Origin: Proteromonas lacertae
Taxonomy: Eukaryota; Sar; Bigyra; Opalinata; Proteromonadidae
Assembly (NCBI GenBank): GCA_002245135.1
Contig: NGBS01000001.1
Span: 248,001-312,000, forward strand
Reading direction: 5' to 3'
DNA: 64,000 nt
Position 1 is the stretch's first letter. Every line of letters begins with the position of its first letter. The translations under genes and the position numbers were made by a program. Below the pieces are notes generated by a model that did not search any database, had not been told where the DNA came from, and saw only the letters and a list, made by a program, of their open reading frames with translations. Positions 37,975-50,000 of the stretch are shown here, piece after piece.

Positions 37975-39132
37975 ATGTCAAAGCGTAACTGTTTTCGTTC
38001 AAATTCTAATCCTACTATTCGTTCTAATCGTGATGATCTTATAAATGCTGCTGCTTTGCAAGACCAGTTTTCAAGGAATTTAGCTTTACCACAAAGATTT
38101 AATTTATCACATCACACAAAGAAACTACCACCGAAACAACCAAACAGATTACATAATGCTGGTAAACATATTATGGATGAAGTTAGGTGGCAATGTGATA
38201 CTTGTACCTTTCTTAACCCACAGTCAACCAAGAAATGTCAAATGTGTGGTTCTATTAGACCAAACTATGAAGATACAGAATTGGATAATCCATCTGATGA
38301 TCCAATACTTACATTAGCACAAAAGAGAGGATTAGTCAAAGGTCCAGATAAACTAACAAAAGAACAGTGGGATAGTGTTTTTAAAATGGCTATATCAAGG
38401 AAAGATGCTGAACAACCTTGTCCAATATGTCAAGAATATTATAAATTAACTCCACAAGTGATATTGAGTTGTTCACATGTATTTCATTTAAACTGTTTAA
38501 CAAGTTTTGAGAAGTTTGTGTCCAAAGAAAAAAGAGTTTGCCCAATTTGCAGAAGAAAGAACTATCAAAAGAGAGAGTTTAACGAAGGAACAAAGGTGTT
38601 TAGAAGAAGATGTATTGTGAAAATTCAATCATTTTACAGAGGTTATAAAGCAAGAAAAGTATATGATAAGAAATTATCAAAGTTATACAAGTCAGGAAAA
38701 GGAAATGAAATGAATAAAAGGAAATATATAACAAAGAAAATGAATATAATCACTTCAAAAATTGATACAGCTGTTGATAATACAGATGTGTTGATAGATT
38801 CATTATTTGCAGATTTAGAACGAAATATAAAAGCTAGTAGAATGGTATTTAATAATGAAGAACCAAAATTGGAATCTGCTGCATTTGAAAAGCCAAAGAA
38901 TAAGTGGATTAATATAAAGAAAATGGCAATGAAACATTATGAAAGTGAATGTCCTATATGTTTAAATTCATATAAGAATGGTGATATATTGCTACTGAGT
39001 TGCAGTCACATATTTCATAGTAAATGCATTCAATCTTTTGAAAAGTTCAATGAAAATTCAATTCATTTATGTCCAATATGTAGATCTGCATATGATTGTA
39101 TATCATTTTTTGATGTACCAGATGAAAAATAG
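37975..39132 (+). CDS. RNF32: RNF32-like double RING-H2/IQ protein with RanBP2 zinc finger
   Basis: 385 residues, no intron. Domains in order: RanBP2-type zinc finger (about 62-90; WQCDTCTFLNPQSTKKCQMC); first RING-H2 (about 145-190; CPICQEYY, CSHVFHLNC, CPICRR); IQ motif (about 218-233; VKIQSFYRGYKARKVY); second RING-H2 (about 325-375; CPICLNSY, CSHIFHSKC, CPICR). The RING-IQ-RING order is that of human RNF32, found mainly in ciliated cells and organisms; it probably acts as a ubiquitin ligase with a calmodulin-type partner (family inference). The added N-terminal RanBP2 finger often binds ubiquitin. In the window's cilium-related setting it fits an axoneme-associated ligase. Confidence 0.9.
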   Translation: MSKRNCFRSNSNPTIRSNRDDLINAAALQDQFSRNLALPQRFNLSHHTKKLPPKQPNRLHNAGKHIMDEVRWQCDTCTFLNPQSTKKCQMCGSIRPNYEDTELDNPSDDPILTLAQKRGLVKGPDKLTKEQWDSVFKMAISRKDAEQPCPICQEYYKLTPQVILSCSHVFHLNCLTSFEKFVSKEKRVCPICRRKNYQKREFNEGTKVFRRRCIVKIQSFYRGYKARKVYDKKLSKLYKSGKGNEMNKRKYITKKMNIITSKIDTAVDNTDVLIDSLFADLERNIKASRMVFNNEEPKLESAAFEKPKNKWINIKKMAMKHYESECPICLNSYKNGDILLLSCSHIFHSKCIQSFEKFNENSIHLCPICRSAYDCISFFDVPDEK

Positions 39133-39194
39133 TAATTATAATGTATTTATATTAGTATTTATGATTTAAATGAATTTCTGTTTTTTTTTGAATC

Positions 39195-39200
39195 CAAGCC
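39195..39200 (+). promoter_or_regulatory. CAAGCC variant before the CaMKK-like kinase
   Basis: Weaker match to the CAAGCTT element at the usual distance, 41 bp before the ATG. Confidence 0.3.
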
Positions 39201-39240
39201 ATACTCAAACATATTTTTAATATAAAATATTAAATTCTGA

Positions 39241-40827
39241 ATGGCACAAATAGGTAATGTTCCAAATTATGAAGTGATCAAGGAGTTAGGCAAAGGATCT
39301 TTTGCGACAGTAGTTCTTTGCAAGAAAAGTGGAACAGATGAGTTATATGCAATGAAAAGCTTTTCAAAGTCAATGCTTAGAAATAAAAAGCAATATGTAG
39401 AAGTAGATGGTAAAATGACAACTGAGACAGAATTGAATAAAATATATAAAGAGATTGCTTTAATGAAGAAAGTTCATCATGTTAATTGTGTAAATTTGTA
39501 TGAAGTAATAGATGAGCAAGATGGTGATAAACTATATATGGCTTTAGAATATGTAGAAAAAGGACAAATTATGGATTTCAATGGTGAAAAGAGGAGATAT
39601 TTTAACGATACAGAAAAAGGAGTGTATGATGAGAATACAGCTAAACAATTATTTGCAGATATGGTAGCTGGAATACGTTACTGTATTATATATAATGAAT
39701 AATATTTCTTAATTCTTTAAATAGTACATACAAATGGAATTGTTCATTGTGATATAAAACCAGAAAACATTTTAGTAACTAAAGATAATCACTGTAAAAT
39801 AGCAGATTTTGGTGTTTCACAAATAGTGAGCGAATATGATAAACAAGGTTCAAGAAGAGGAATGTTGACTGCATTTACTGGAACAACTCAATTCTGTGCA
39901 CCTGAATGTTATGATCAAGATTCATTTAGTGGATACTTAGTAGATGTTTATGCATTAGGTGTCACTTTATATATTATGATTTATGGTGATTTACCCTTTT
40001 ATAGTGATAATATTAATGAATTAATAGATATGATTTGTGATGCTGAAGTTAAATATCCAGAGAATGTTAGTATATCCAATGAATTAAGTGACTTATTAAA
40101 ACAAATGTTGGAGAAAGATCCAAATAAAAGAATTACTGTTGGTGGAATAATTAATCATCCTTGGTTAAGTGAATATAAAGAACAAATTGAACAAAAATGT
40201 TCTGATTGTATAAAGATTGAAGTAACAGATGAGGAAATAGCTAATGCTATTACTAAAGCACCTTCTGTTATTGGACTTGTATATTTATATATTATTTTAT
40301 ATATATAGACTCATATAAAGCTTAGATTAGATAAGAAATTGAATGAAATAAGAGAAAACATGAAAGAGAAAGATAAAGAGAATGATGATGAAAAGAAAGA
40401 TGAAGTTGAACCACAATCTACAACAGAAAATGTACAATCTGATCAGAATGAGAATAATACAGATGTACCGACAATGAAAAGACAACAATCTGTATTATCA
40501 CCAAAACAAAGATCTGTTAGAAAATTACCTGAACCAGCTGAATATCATGGAACAATGAAGAAATTGTGTAATAAAAAGTGTTGTATTCAGTCATGGGAAG
40601 ACAGATTTGTTAATTTAAACTGCAGAGAGTTTGCTTATAAGAAATTAAGTAAACCAAGTCAGACTGTGTTTCTTTTAAGTTCAATTCAGAAAATATATAA
40701 TATGCCAGCAGGAACCACTACTATAATGATACAAACAAGCTCTAAGACAATTAAATTAAAAGCACAAAATGTAGCAGAAGCACAAAGGTTCATGGATGCT
40801 TATAAGAAAATTAAGGCTCAGAGTTGA
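39241..40827 (+). CDS. CaMKK/LKB1-like serine/threonine kinase with C-terminal PH domain
   Basis: 504 residues; exons 39241-39682, 39725-40278, 40309-40827, stop TGA. Kinase domain (about 9-310): Gly loop GKGSFATV, Lys in YAMKSFSK, an insert between the Lys and helix C as in Ca[12 protein letters not shown] (HRD Arg replaced by Cys, catalytic Asp kept), DFG intact in IADFGVSQ, and activation-loop end GTTQFCAPE. The final about 100 residues fold like a PH domain ([35 protein letters not shown]). Between them is a charged, low-complexity linker. Upstream AMPK-kinase-type activity is plausible from the kinase group. The PH domain suggests recruitment to a membrane lipid, which is unusual for this group. 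Confidence 0.88.
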
Positions 40828-41040
40828 TAATTGTTTATTGATCAATCAAAGTGATTTTGTTAATTGGATTGGTTTTTTGTTTTATTGTATTATGTGTTTA
40901 TTATAAAACAGTATGCAATTCATAAGTCATTCAAGATAGTTGTGCTCAATTGTATTTATGTGTTTAACTATTAATCGCTTTGTTATATCAGTTTTTCTTC
41001 GAATTTTAATAATACAGATGTTTGAGGTTTGTCTTTAAAA

Positions 41041-44000
41041 ATGTCGTTATACAAATGTTTATCTTTATTACTAATCCTTTCTTTAATTAAAGGAGAGGAT
41101 TTGAAAATCGGTTTTATGTTATTCCCAGCACAGAGTAAATCTGAATTAAGTAGATTAGTTCTTAACAAATATCTTAATGAGTGGAAGACTGATAATCCTG
41201 ATATGACATTTACAAATGTTGATGATAGTACAAATGTATTTAGTATGGCTGATAACCCAGCTACTTTAAAAAGGTACATAGAGACAAACGGAGCTAAAAT
41301 TGTATTTGGATTTTGTTATGGAATTAATAAAATTGACGGACTTCCATTAGATGAATATATGAGAAAGCATAATGCTTATATTTTTTGTGCAACTACTCAG
41401 GATAATGCTTGCACTACAAATATAATAAATATTCAAGATGGCGGAATATATTACAGTAGAGCTTTGTTATATATTGCAAGAAAATGGAAGAAATTTGTAA
41501 TTGTTGCTCAAGCAGGTGTAAAGGATATAATAAAATATCAATTAAATGGTATATGTTCAACAGAGAAATGTACAATAATCAAAGAAGTGGATACGACTGC
41601 TGGTGGTAATTTACAAACTGAAATAAGTGGAATTAGTGATGATAATTTTGCAATTTTAATAAATACAAGTCCTGATAAGAATACTGATATTTATGCTGCT
41701 GTTAAGGCTTTAAAGACTGCTTTTAAAAATGTAGAAGCATATGGATTTGGTAATATTGAATTAACTGATGTTTCTACATTTGCAGATGCTGCTGATACTC
41801 AAATGATTTCACTTATTAGTAATTCTTATAAAAGTGATAAGAAAACAAAAATGGATGAAATTATGACAGAAGTTGCTACTGGTTCACAAAAACCATTTCA
41901 ATATCTTTATTTGATGTATATATTATAATCATTGTTTATTTATTTTTATATAGATACACATTGGTTGATAGTTTCTTCAGTATAGCTTCTAAATTTCAAA
42001 CATTTGATGTTGATGTGATATTGTATAATTTAAAATTATATTCTTTTGAATCTCCAATATCACACTCATTTCTAGAAAGTGGTAATGCAATAAGAAATTC
42101 GCAATATTTATTCCAATTAGACACAGATCCAAGTGATAATGTTTGCTTAAAGAATTTCACTGATTTTGATGATTTTTCTTATATTTCTCCTTGGGACAGA
42201 ATTGGATATTTACCAAAAGGAACATGTGATTGGAAATTGTCTCCAACAAATGGTACTGCAACAGGACAATATGCTGTTATTATCTTCATAGTTCCATTTA
42301 GTGATAAGTATGGTGGTAATTATGAACAAGTCGGTATTGACTATTCACGAATAGCTAATAGTTATTTACATGAACTAAATAGAAATGGAGGTGTTATTGG
42401 TTATACAATTTTCAGTCATTATATTGATAGTTTTGATACTTATGAAAATATTAAGAAAAGTATTAAAGATGTTAAAGATAAGTATAAAGTTGTTGCTTTT
42501 TTTATTGATATACCAGAAGAAATACATGAACAATTACATGAAGAATTCGAAGATGAAGAGTTATTATGGTTTAATTTACACAATGTTGCAGGTTTTGAAT
42601 GTCATAAATATCATTACAATTTAGGTTTTTCATCTGAACAAGTAAGACAAATCCATTATTTAGCATTTGATTTAGTATCAGCAGCTGGTAGAACAGCTAC
42701 ATTTCTCATTTATTCAAAGAATCCAAGAGATCAATTGCAGATGGAAATGTATAGATATTCATTGGAAACACAAGGATCTTATTACAATTTCTCATATTAT
42801 TTAGATCCCAAAATTGAAGCAAACATGACTAAAGCACCTGATGGTTCTGTATCTGTTCTTTCTCTCAGTTATGAAGATACAATAAAGTTTTTAGAATATT
42901 TGAAAACTGCTACTGCATTTCAAACAAACAATTTACAATTTTTCTTTGTTAATACATACGAGCCAGTTTTCTTGAAATATAAAGATGAAGCTTTCTTTAA
43001 GAATGTTCATTTACTTACACAATTTGCACCAACCAAAGAATCACCAGTATTGAATAAAATGAAAGAAGAAATAATGAATTATTATAAATTGGATAGTAGT
43101 GATGAGAATAATGTATATGGTTATATGGGTTTACTTCATGTAGGTTTAGAAATATGGAATACAGTATATTAATATATTATTATTACTATTATTATAGACT
43201 GCTGTTTTGACAGGATCAATAGAATCATCAGTATTAAATAGTAATATATATAAAAGATATAATGATTTTGTTAATGGTCCATATTCTATAGATGTAAGTG
43301 GATATGGAATGGTAAATGTAGTTATAGAGAATTATGATTCTACTACAGCTAATAATTTTGTTGAAGAATTTTCATCTGATTATGCCATTTTACCTGAAAC
43401 ATTTGCTAATACTACCAAAATATGTGATTTAACTATAACCGATGGAGATCCAATACAAACAATCAAATTCTTTGACGTATTTGCAGTATATTCATTTCAT
43501 GATCCAAGATCAAGATATTATATCAATCAATTGAGATTAATTATATCATATATTAACCAAAAAGGTGGTTTTGATAGTTACAGATTAAAATTGGACTATG
43601 TAGGTTCTCCTGCTTTTGTAATACCAAGATTACTTCAAGGAAAGATTAATAGTGGAATTTCGTTATTTGTTGGTACAGATGATATGGATATATTAGATCA
43701 AATAACACCAATAATTGAAAGAAATAAAGTATTTTTAATTTTACCTCATTATGCTAGAGGTAATAAGTGTTATCAACATATAATACATACTGGTATGTTA
43801 TCTGTTCAAATATTCCCAAGAATTCTTCAAGTTAGTGGAGTTCAAGGAGATGAATTAATTATATTGAGTAATAGTACTACTTTAGAGAAAGATATGACAA
43901 AGAATCTACAAAAAGAGGCAAATACATATTATGGAAAAGAGCTGCAATTATTTGAGACAAAATCAAATGAAACATTGAATCAAGCAGTACATAGAGCAAT

Positions 44001-47000
44001 AATTGAATTAAATACAACTTCATGTACTAAGTCTTGTACTATAATTGCTCTTCGTTCAGATGTAGCTGTTCAAGCTGTAAATGAACTTGATCAGGAAATG
44101 GCTAGTCGTTTTCACATTATGATGATATCTCCAAATCTAAAGAAAATAAATGACATATATGATAGAATGTATGGTGCAAATATGGTTGTAGATTCTTATG
44201 TGTATAATGTAGTAAATGCAGAATCGAATCATTTCATGAAATCAATTGAACAGAATTTTGGACCTAAATATATTATTAATGGTGAAACAATGGCAATGTA
44301 TGAAGGATTTATGTTATTAGAAAAAGCTATATCAATAGCAGGATCCAAATGATAATGAAGAAATACAAAGAGCTTTATTAGGATTAGAAATAGATACTCC
44401 ATCTGGTAGTATTACATTAAAACCAAATATGCATGTTGAAAGACAGTCATTTATTAGTGGAATTGGTAATGGAAAACCTCCTGGAATGCCTGATATACCA
44501 ATTCCTCCAGATGGTGCTGGAATGCCTCCTGGAATGATTCCTCCTGGAGGTGGTGGTGGTGGTGGTGGAGCTATGCCACCTGGATTCGGTGAAAGTACTA
44601 ATGAATTAAATCCACAGGTTTTAACAGCAGTTTCTAATAGTATTTATCCGATGTTAAGTAGTGGTGATTTCTATTGTGATTGGTCAGATGAAACTATACT
44701 AGGAAATGGTACTTATCCGGCTATAAAAATATTATTATTGTTTGAAGGTGGTGATTCAGCTAAATCACTTGGTACCATTGGATATTTGAGAGAAATGATT
44801 GAACAAATAAACATATTGGAAAGTCTTCATTATTCTCCAGTATTATCAGCTGAAAAATGTCCAACAACTACAGCAGAAGCTGCTTCTACTTTAATTGATT
44901 ATAATTATGATAATTATCATCTTGTTATATGTGATTGTCCAATGGATAATCTAGAATTAATGGATTCTACATTAGAGACAATATCAGTAGTTATATTTTA
45001 TATTAGACCATCATTAAGAAGTAAATGCTCAGAATCTATGTATATTTTTTAATTTATTATTTATTAATATAGATGGTATATGGATGTTACACCAATTCAG
45101 CATCTAAAACCAACTCTGTTTTGGGCATTTGAAGAATTTGGGTCAAGAATATCTATAGTTTATTCTGATGCATTCAATGTAAAAAATTACTTATCATTGT
45201 TAACCACTTTTTGTAAAGAACTTAATGCTGAATGTGATGCTGTGGCTATGCCTGCTGATCCAGAAGCATATAGAGCTTTAATAGTAAAGCAATTGCAGTT
45301 TGTTTCATTGTCTGGTTTTATTATTGATCTATTACCAGAAGGATTGTCAAAGAAGTATCATATTGAGTATAATAAACTTCTTCCTAATGCAGAAGTGAAG
45401 ATATTAACATTCTTTTCATATACAGTAGAATCAACAGATAATAATCTAATGAATAATCATTACTTTATTACTTCAAGTTTTCCAGCAGCAGTAACAGATA
45501 TGCAGTATATGAAGAATTCTGTTCCATATATGTCAATGGCATTCTTTACACCATCAAATGTATTATTAGCTGCTGATGCATTAAGAGGAATATTTTACAT
45601 TTACCAAACATATACAAATCCAACAATAGATGATTTTAAAAAGTCATTGATTGGTGTAGAATTTACTAATTTTCAAGGTTCAATTACATTTGATAGTAGT
45701 CATTATTTAACAAGACCATTATATGCTGTGTTGTATAAAGCATCATTCTTTCTCCCATCATTTGAACTTACCCAATTAGGTCAAAACTGGCCTCCCAATG
45801 CTTTCTATACTACTTTCAATAGTGTAATCTATGAAGTATGTAATATAAAAGAATCTACCACAACTAAAAAGCTGGATTATTATCCTATTGGTGTTATTCA
45901 ATCGTTTACTGGTGATTTGATGGAATATAGTAGAGGATTAGCTGCTGTTATAGCTGGAGAATGCGAAGAGATTAATAGCAGAGGTGGAATAAATGGTAAA
46001 TTCTTAACTCCTATTATATATAATGATGATAGTAATGCTAAAACAGTACAAGCAGTTCTAAAGAAAATGAAGCAGTTGGGAGTTACTTATGTGTTTGGTA
46101 TGACTGATACAACCATAAGAAAATATGCAATTCCTGTAGCTAAGCAGTTAGGAATGGTGCTATATTATCCAGCAAATGTTGAAGGACATGAATGTGAACA
46201 AAATGTATTTGCTACTGGTATTGTAACAAATGATCTACTTAATTTACCATATTATATTAAAACAAAATTTACTCCAAAAGTATATTTAGTCTTAATGAAT
46301 AGTGATAAAGCTAAAGCAGAATTAGGAATAATTCAAGAAAGATTAGAAGGTTTTGGTATTGCAATGGTTGGTAAATATTTTGTTTATACTGATAATACAG
46401 ATTTTGTAAGAGTATCTCGAATTATAGTAAATACTTTAAACACTGGAGGTGTTATATTATCAATGCTAAGAGGTAAATTATCTATGCAATTATTCCAAGC
46501 ATGTTATGGTATATTAAAATCAACAATGACTATCATATCTGAAGGTATTAGTGAAGATGATTTGAATCAAGGATATGGTTATACAGCTGAAAATCATTAT
46601 ATTTGGATTGCCTATTCAGAACCTTCACCGTCATCAAAATATTATCAATATTTCCAACAATTAAGATCAAAATTGTCATATAAAAAATCATTTGGAGAAT
46701 TACATGCCAATACATTCAATGCATTCCAATTATGGTACAATGCAGCAAAGAAAGCAGGTACATTTGATTCTTTCCCAGTTATTAAAGCTGGTGAAAATAT
46801 GGAATTTGATAGTATATCAGGATCATTGATAATGGATTCAAACCATTATTTAAGAGGAAGAGGTTCGTTGTATCAAGTAAAATATGATGCAGCAAGTGGT
46901 AGATATAAGACAGTCAACCAATTCCCTGACATTATCATGAATTATAAAACATATGTATATAATATGTTTGATGAAACTGGAGTTAAATATTGTGATTGGA

Positions 47001-50000
47001 GTTTAGGTGGTTATTTTGAACCTGCTTATGTAAAAGTTGGAATATTTGGTGATATAACTGGAACAAATGCTGATTATGAATTAATTATTGTAATGGCCGC
47101 TCTTTCCTCATTACAAACAATCAATGAAGAAGGCGGTTTATTAAATGGCATCTATGTTATACCTGTAATTAGAAATACAGCAACTGATAGATTATTACCT
47201 CAAGTAATAGATGAATTCTTAAGAGATGAGAAGCTTGTGGCAATTGTGGGAGGAAAATCTGAACAATCAAGAACAATAGTAAGAGATAAAATAGCTGCTG
47301 CTAATAGTGATGTGTTATTATATTATCCAGCCAAATCATTAGGCAATGAATGCAATTCAAATGTAGTTCAAGTTGGATCTACACTTAATCAATTTATTGA
47401 TCCAGTTTTTAATTTCTTACTGTCAGTTAATGCTCAGTATAAACTTGTATTATTAGAGAGTGAAGATGTACAGTTCAGAATAATAGCTGATATGATAGAA
47501 ACTCAATACTCAAAGTTTATAACAAATATTTTAAGAATCAGAGTTACTGCAGTTGGATTACATTCGGTAGATGTAGCAAAACAAATATTCGATTATTTAC
47601 CTGAAAAATCTGCTATTATTTCTTGTTTATCATCAACTGATCATTTAGAATTATTAGACCAAATTAACAATATTCTCAGAATTGATTTGAAGAAGTACTA
47701 TATGTATTGTGTAATTCCAGATACAAAAGATGTAGTTACTAATCCAGCATTTGCTTATAATTATTTCTATTCAACATATGATATGTCTTCTACAAGTGAA
47801 AAACATCAACAAATGATGGATCAATGGATTAGACATTCATTTACCACATTTTTATCTGAAGATGGATATAATGCTTATTTAGCTGTAAATCTATGGAAAG
47901 CAGCTGTTATTAAGAGTGGTACTACAGATCCAAAAGCTGTAAAATTGGCAATGCAAAAAGTATCATTTGAATCACCAGGTGGTACTATATCTGTTGATAC
48001 AACATTCTATACAAGTCATCATATCAAAATTGGGTATATGGATGAAAATGGCAATTTTGTTTTAGGATATAAACCAGAATCAGTTTATTCACCAGAACCA
48101 TTTAATTGGTATATTAATCCAGGTTATACATGTGATGTAAGACAGCCTAATCCAGTAGTTTCACAACCATATGGTTATATTTTATTCAGTAGTAGTGGTT
48201 TTGGTGATAATTCATATGATAATATGAGATTACCAATTATTATCTCAGCTGCAGTACAAAGAATAAATTCTGAAGGAGGTGTATTAGGAAAACATGTTGT
48301 AGTAAACTTCTTTGATGATCAAGGTGATTTTGATCATTGTTCTGCAAGATTAAAATCTGCTTATGATGAAATAAAGAAAGATTTGTTATTAGTGTTATAT
48401 GGAAATGATATTAGATGTTTAAATGATATTAAATCTGATACTATTATTCAAGGAATTCCAATTGTTTTTTATTCTGCAGTTGCTGGTGAAACATGTGATG
48501 CTAATATCATATATTTTGATGTAGAACCAAGTTTTTATGAAAGAGCATATAATCTCTTCTTAACTAGAAATTATAAGAAGTATGCCATTGTAGCTGGTTT
48601 AGATGATAGATATAGTCATGCTGTCTATGCAGAAATATATTTATCTCATTTATTCCAACAAGTTAAATATATAGGAAATTTAACAAGTAGTAATGAAGAA
48701 GTGATTGTAAATAGTACAATGGAATATCTTGGAAGTGATGATGGTAATGTTATTTTGTATTTTGGAGTTAGTAGTTTGTTGCATCCATTTATTGATGCTT
48801 TGAGAAAGAATAGTAATTACAGTAGTAATAGTGTTTCAATTATACAATTTGATGGTTTAGAAATAGAAGGAGATTATGATTATGAGATGGTTGGTACTTA
48901 TTTCAGTGAAACTGATAATCCTATGAATAAAGAATTAGTAGCAAGTACATTGAATTCTATTCAAGCAAAACCAACTTACAGAATTTCAAAGATATTTTCA
49001 TTTTTCGCATTTTATATGCAAACCGTTAACGTGAATGGTGCAACTGATTATACTAATTTATTCAATAATATGAGAGGTCAAGAGTTTTTCTCAACTGAAG
49101 GATTCCTCAAAATATCAAATTCAAATTATGGTATGTTTTATTTACGATTTGCTACTCATTCAAAGAGTGGTACTAAAATAACATACACATCAACAGATTT
49201 ATTGAATCCAAATCCATATAAATATTTATCAAATGAAGGAACATATTATGAATGTATCATATCAAAGAATACTATATCCAATAAATTACCTAAGAGTAAA
49301 TATACTATATTAATTGTATCTCATCTTCAGACATATCGAACTGATGCATTAAGTGTGATGGAAGGCGCTTTATTAGCTCAACAAGAAATCAATTTAAATG
49401 GAGGAACATTAAATTATTATATTGCCTTGGATTTCTATAATTTAGATGATGAAAATTCATATAATCAGTTTGTTAGTGCCATTAATATGGATTCAAATGT
49501 TTATATTGTTGGTTTTACATTAGTCCCTGCAATGAAAGGAATTCTTTCATTTTTCAATTCTACTGATTTGATGTTTTTATCAACATGGACACTTACTGAA
49601 GCTTATTGTGTTACAAATATAATAGCAACAGAAACAACAGGACCACAATTAGCTTACTTTTTATCAGGTGTGTTATTACAGAAAACTCCAGTTGCTCATT
49701 TAGTTTATAGTAAAGTAGTTACTTCCATATCATATTTGATCACAACGAAGTATATTATTCCAACTTTAGAGTATTATGGTATAACAATAGAATCGGCAAC
49801 TGCTGTTGATCCTTCAATAACTGATTTAACTCAGTTTTGGTCTGATAGTAAAATGGTTGTTAGTAGAAATGGATGTATTATTTCCACAGTAGGACATAAT
49901 TTTGATGTTTTATTATTAAAGACATTCAAATTACAAGGATTTAATGTTGATGATATTTATATATTATTTACTTCTCCGCCCAATGAATTCTTTGTTGATG

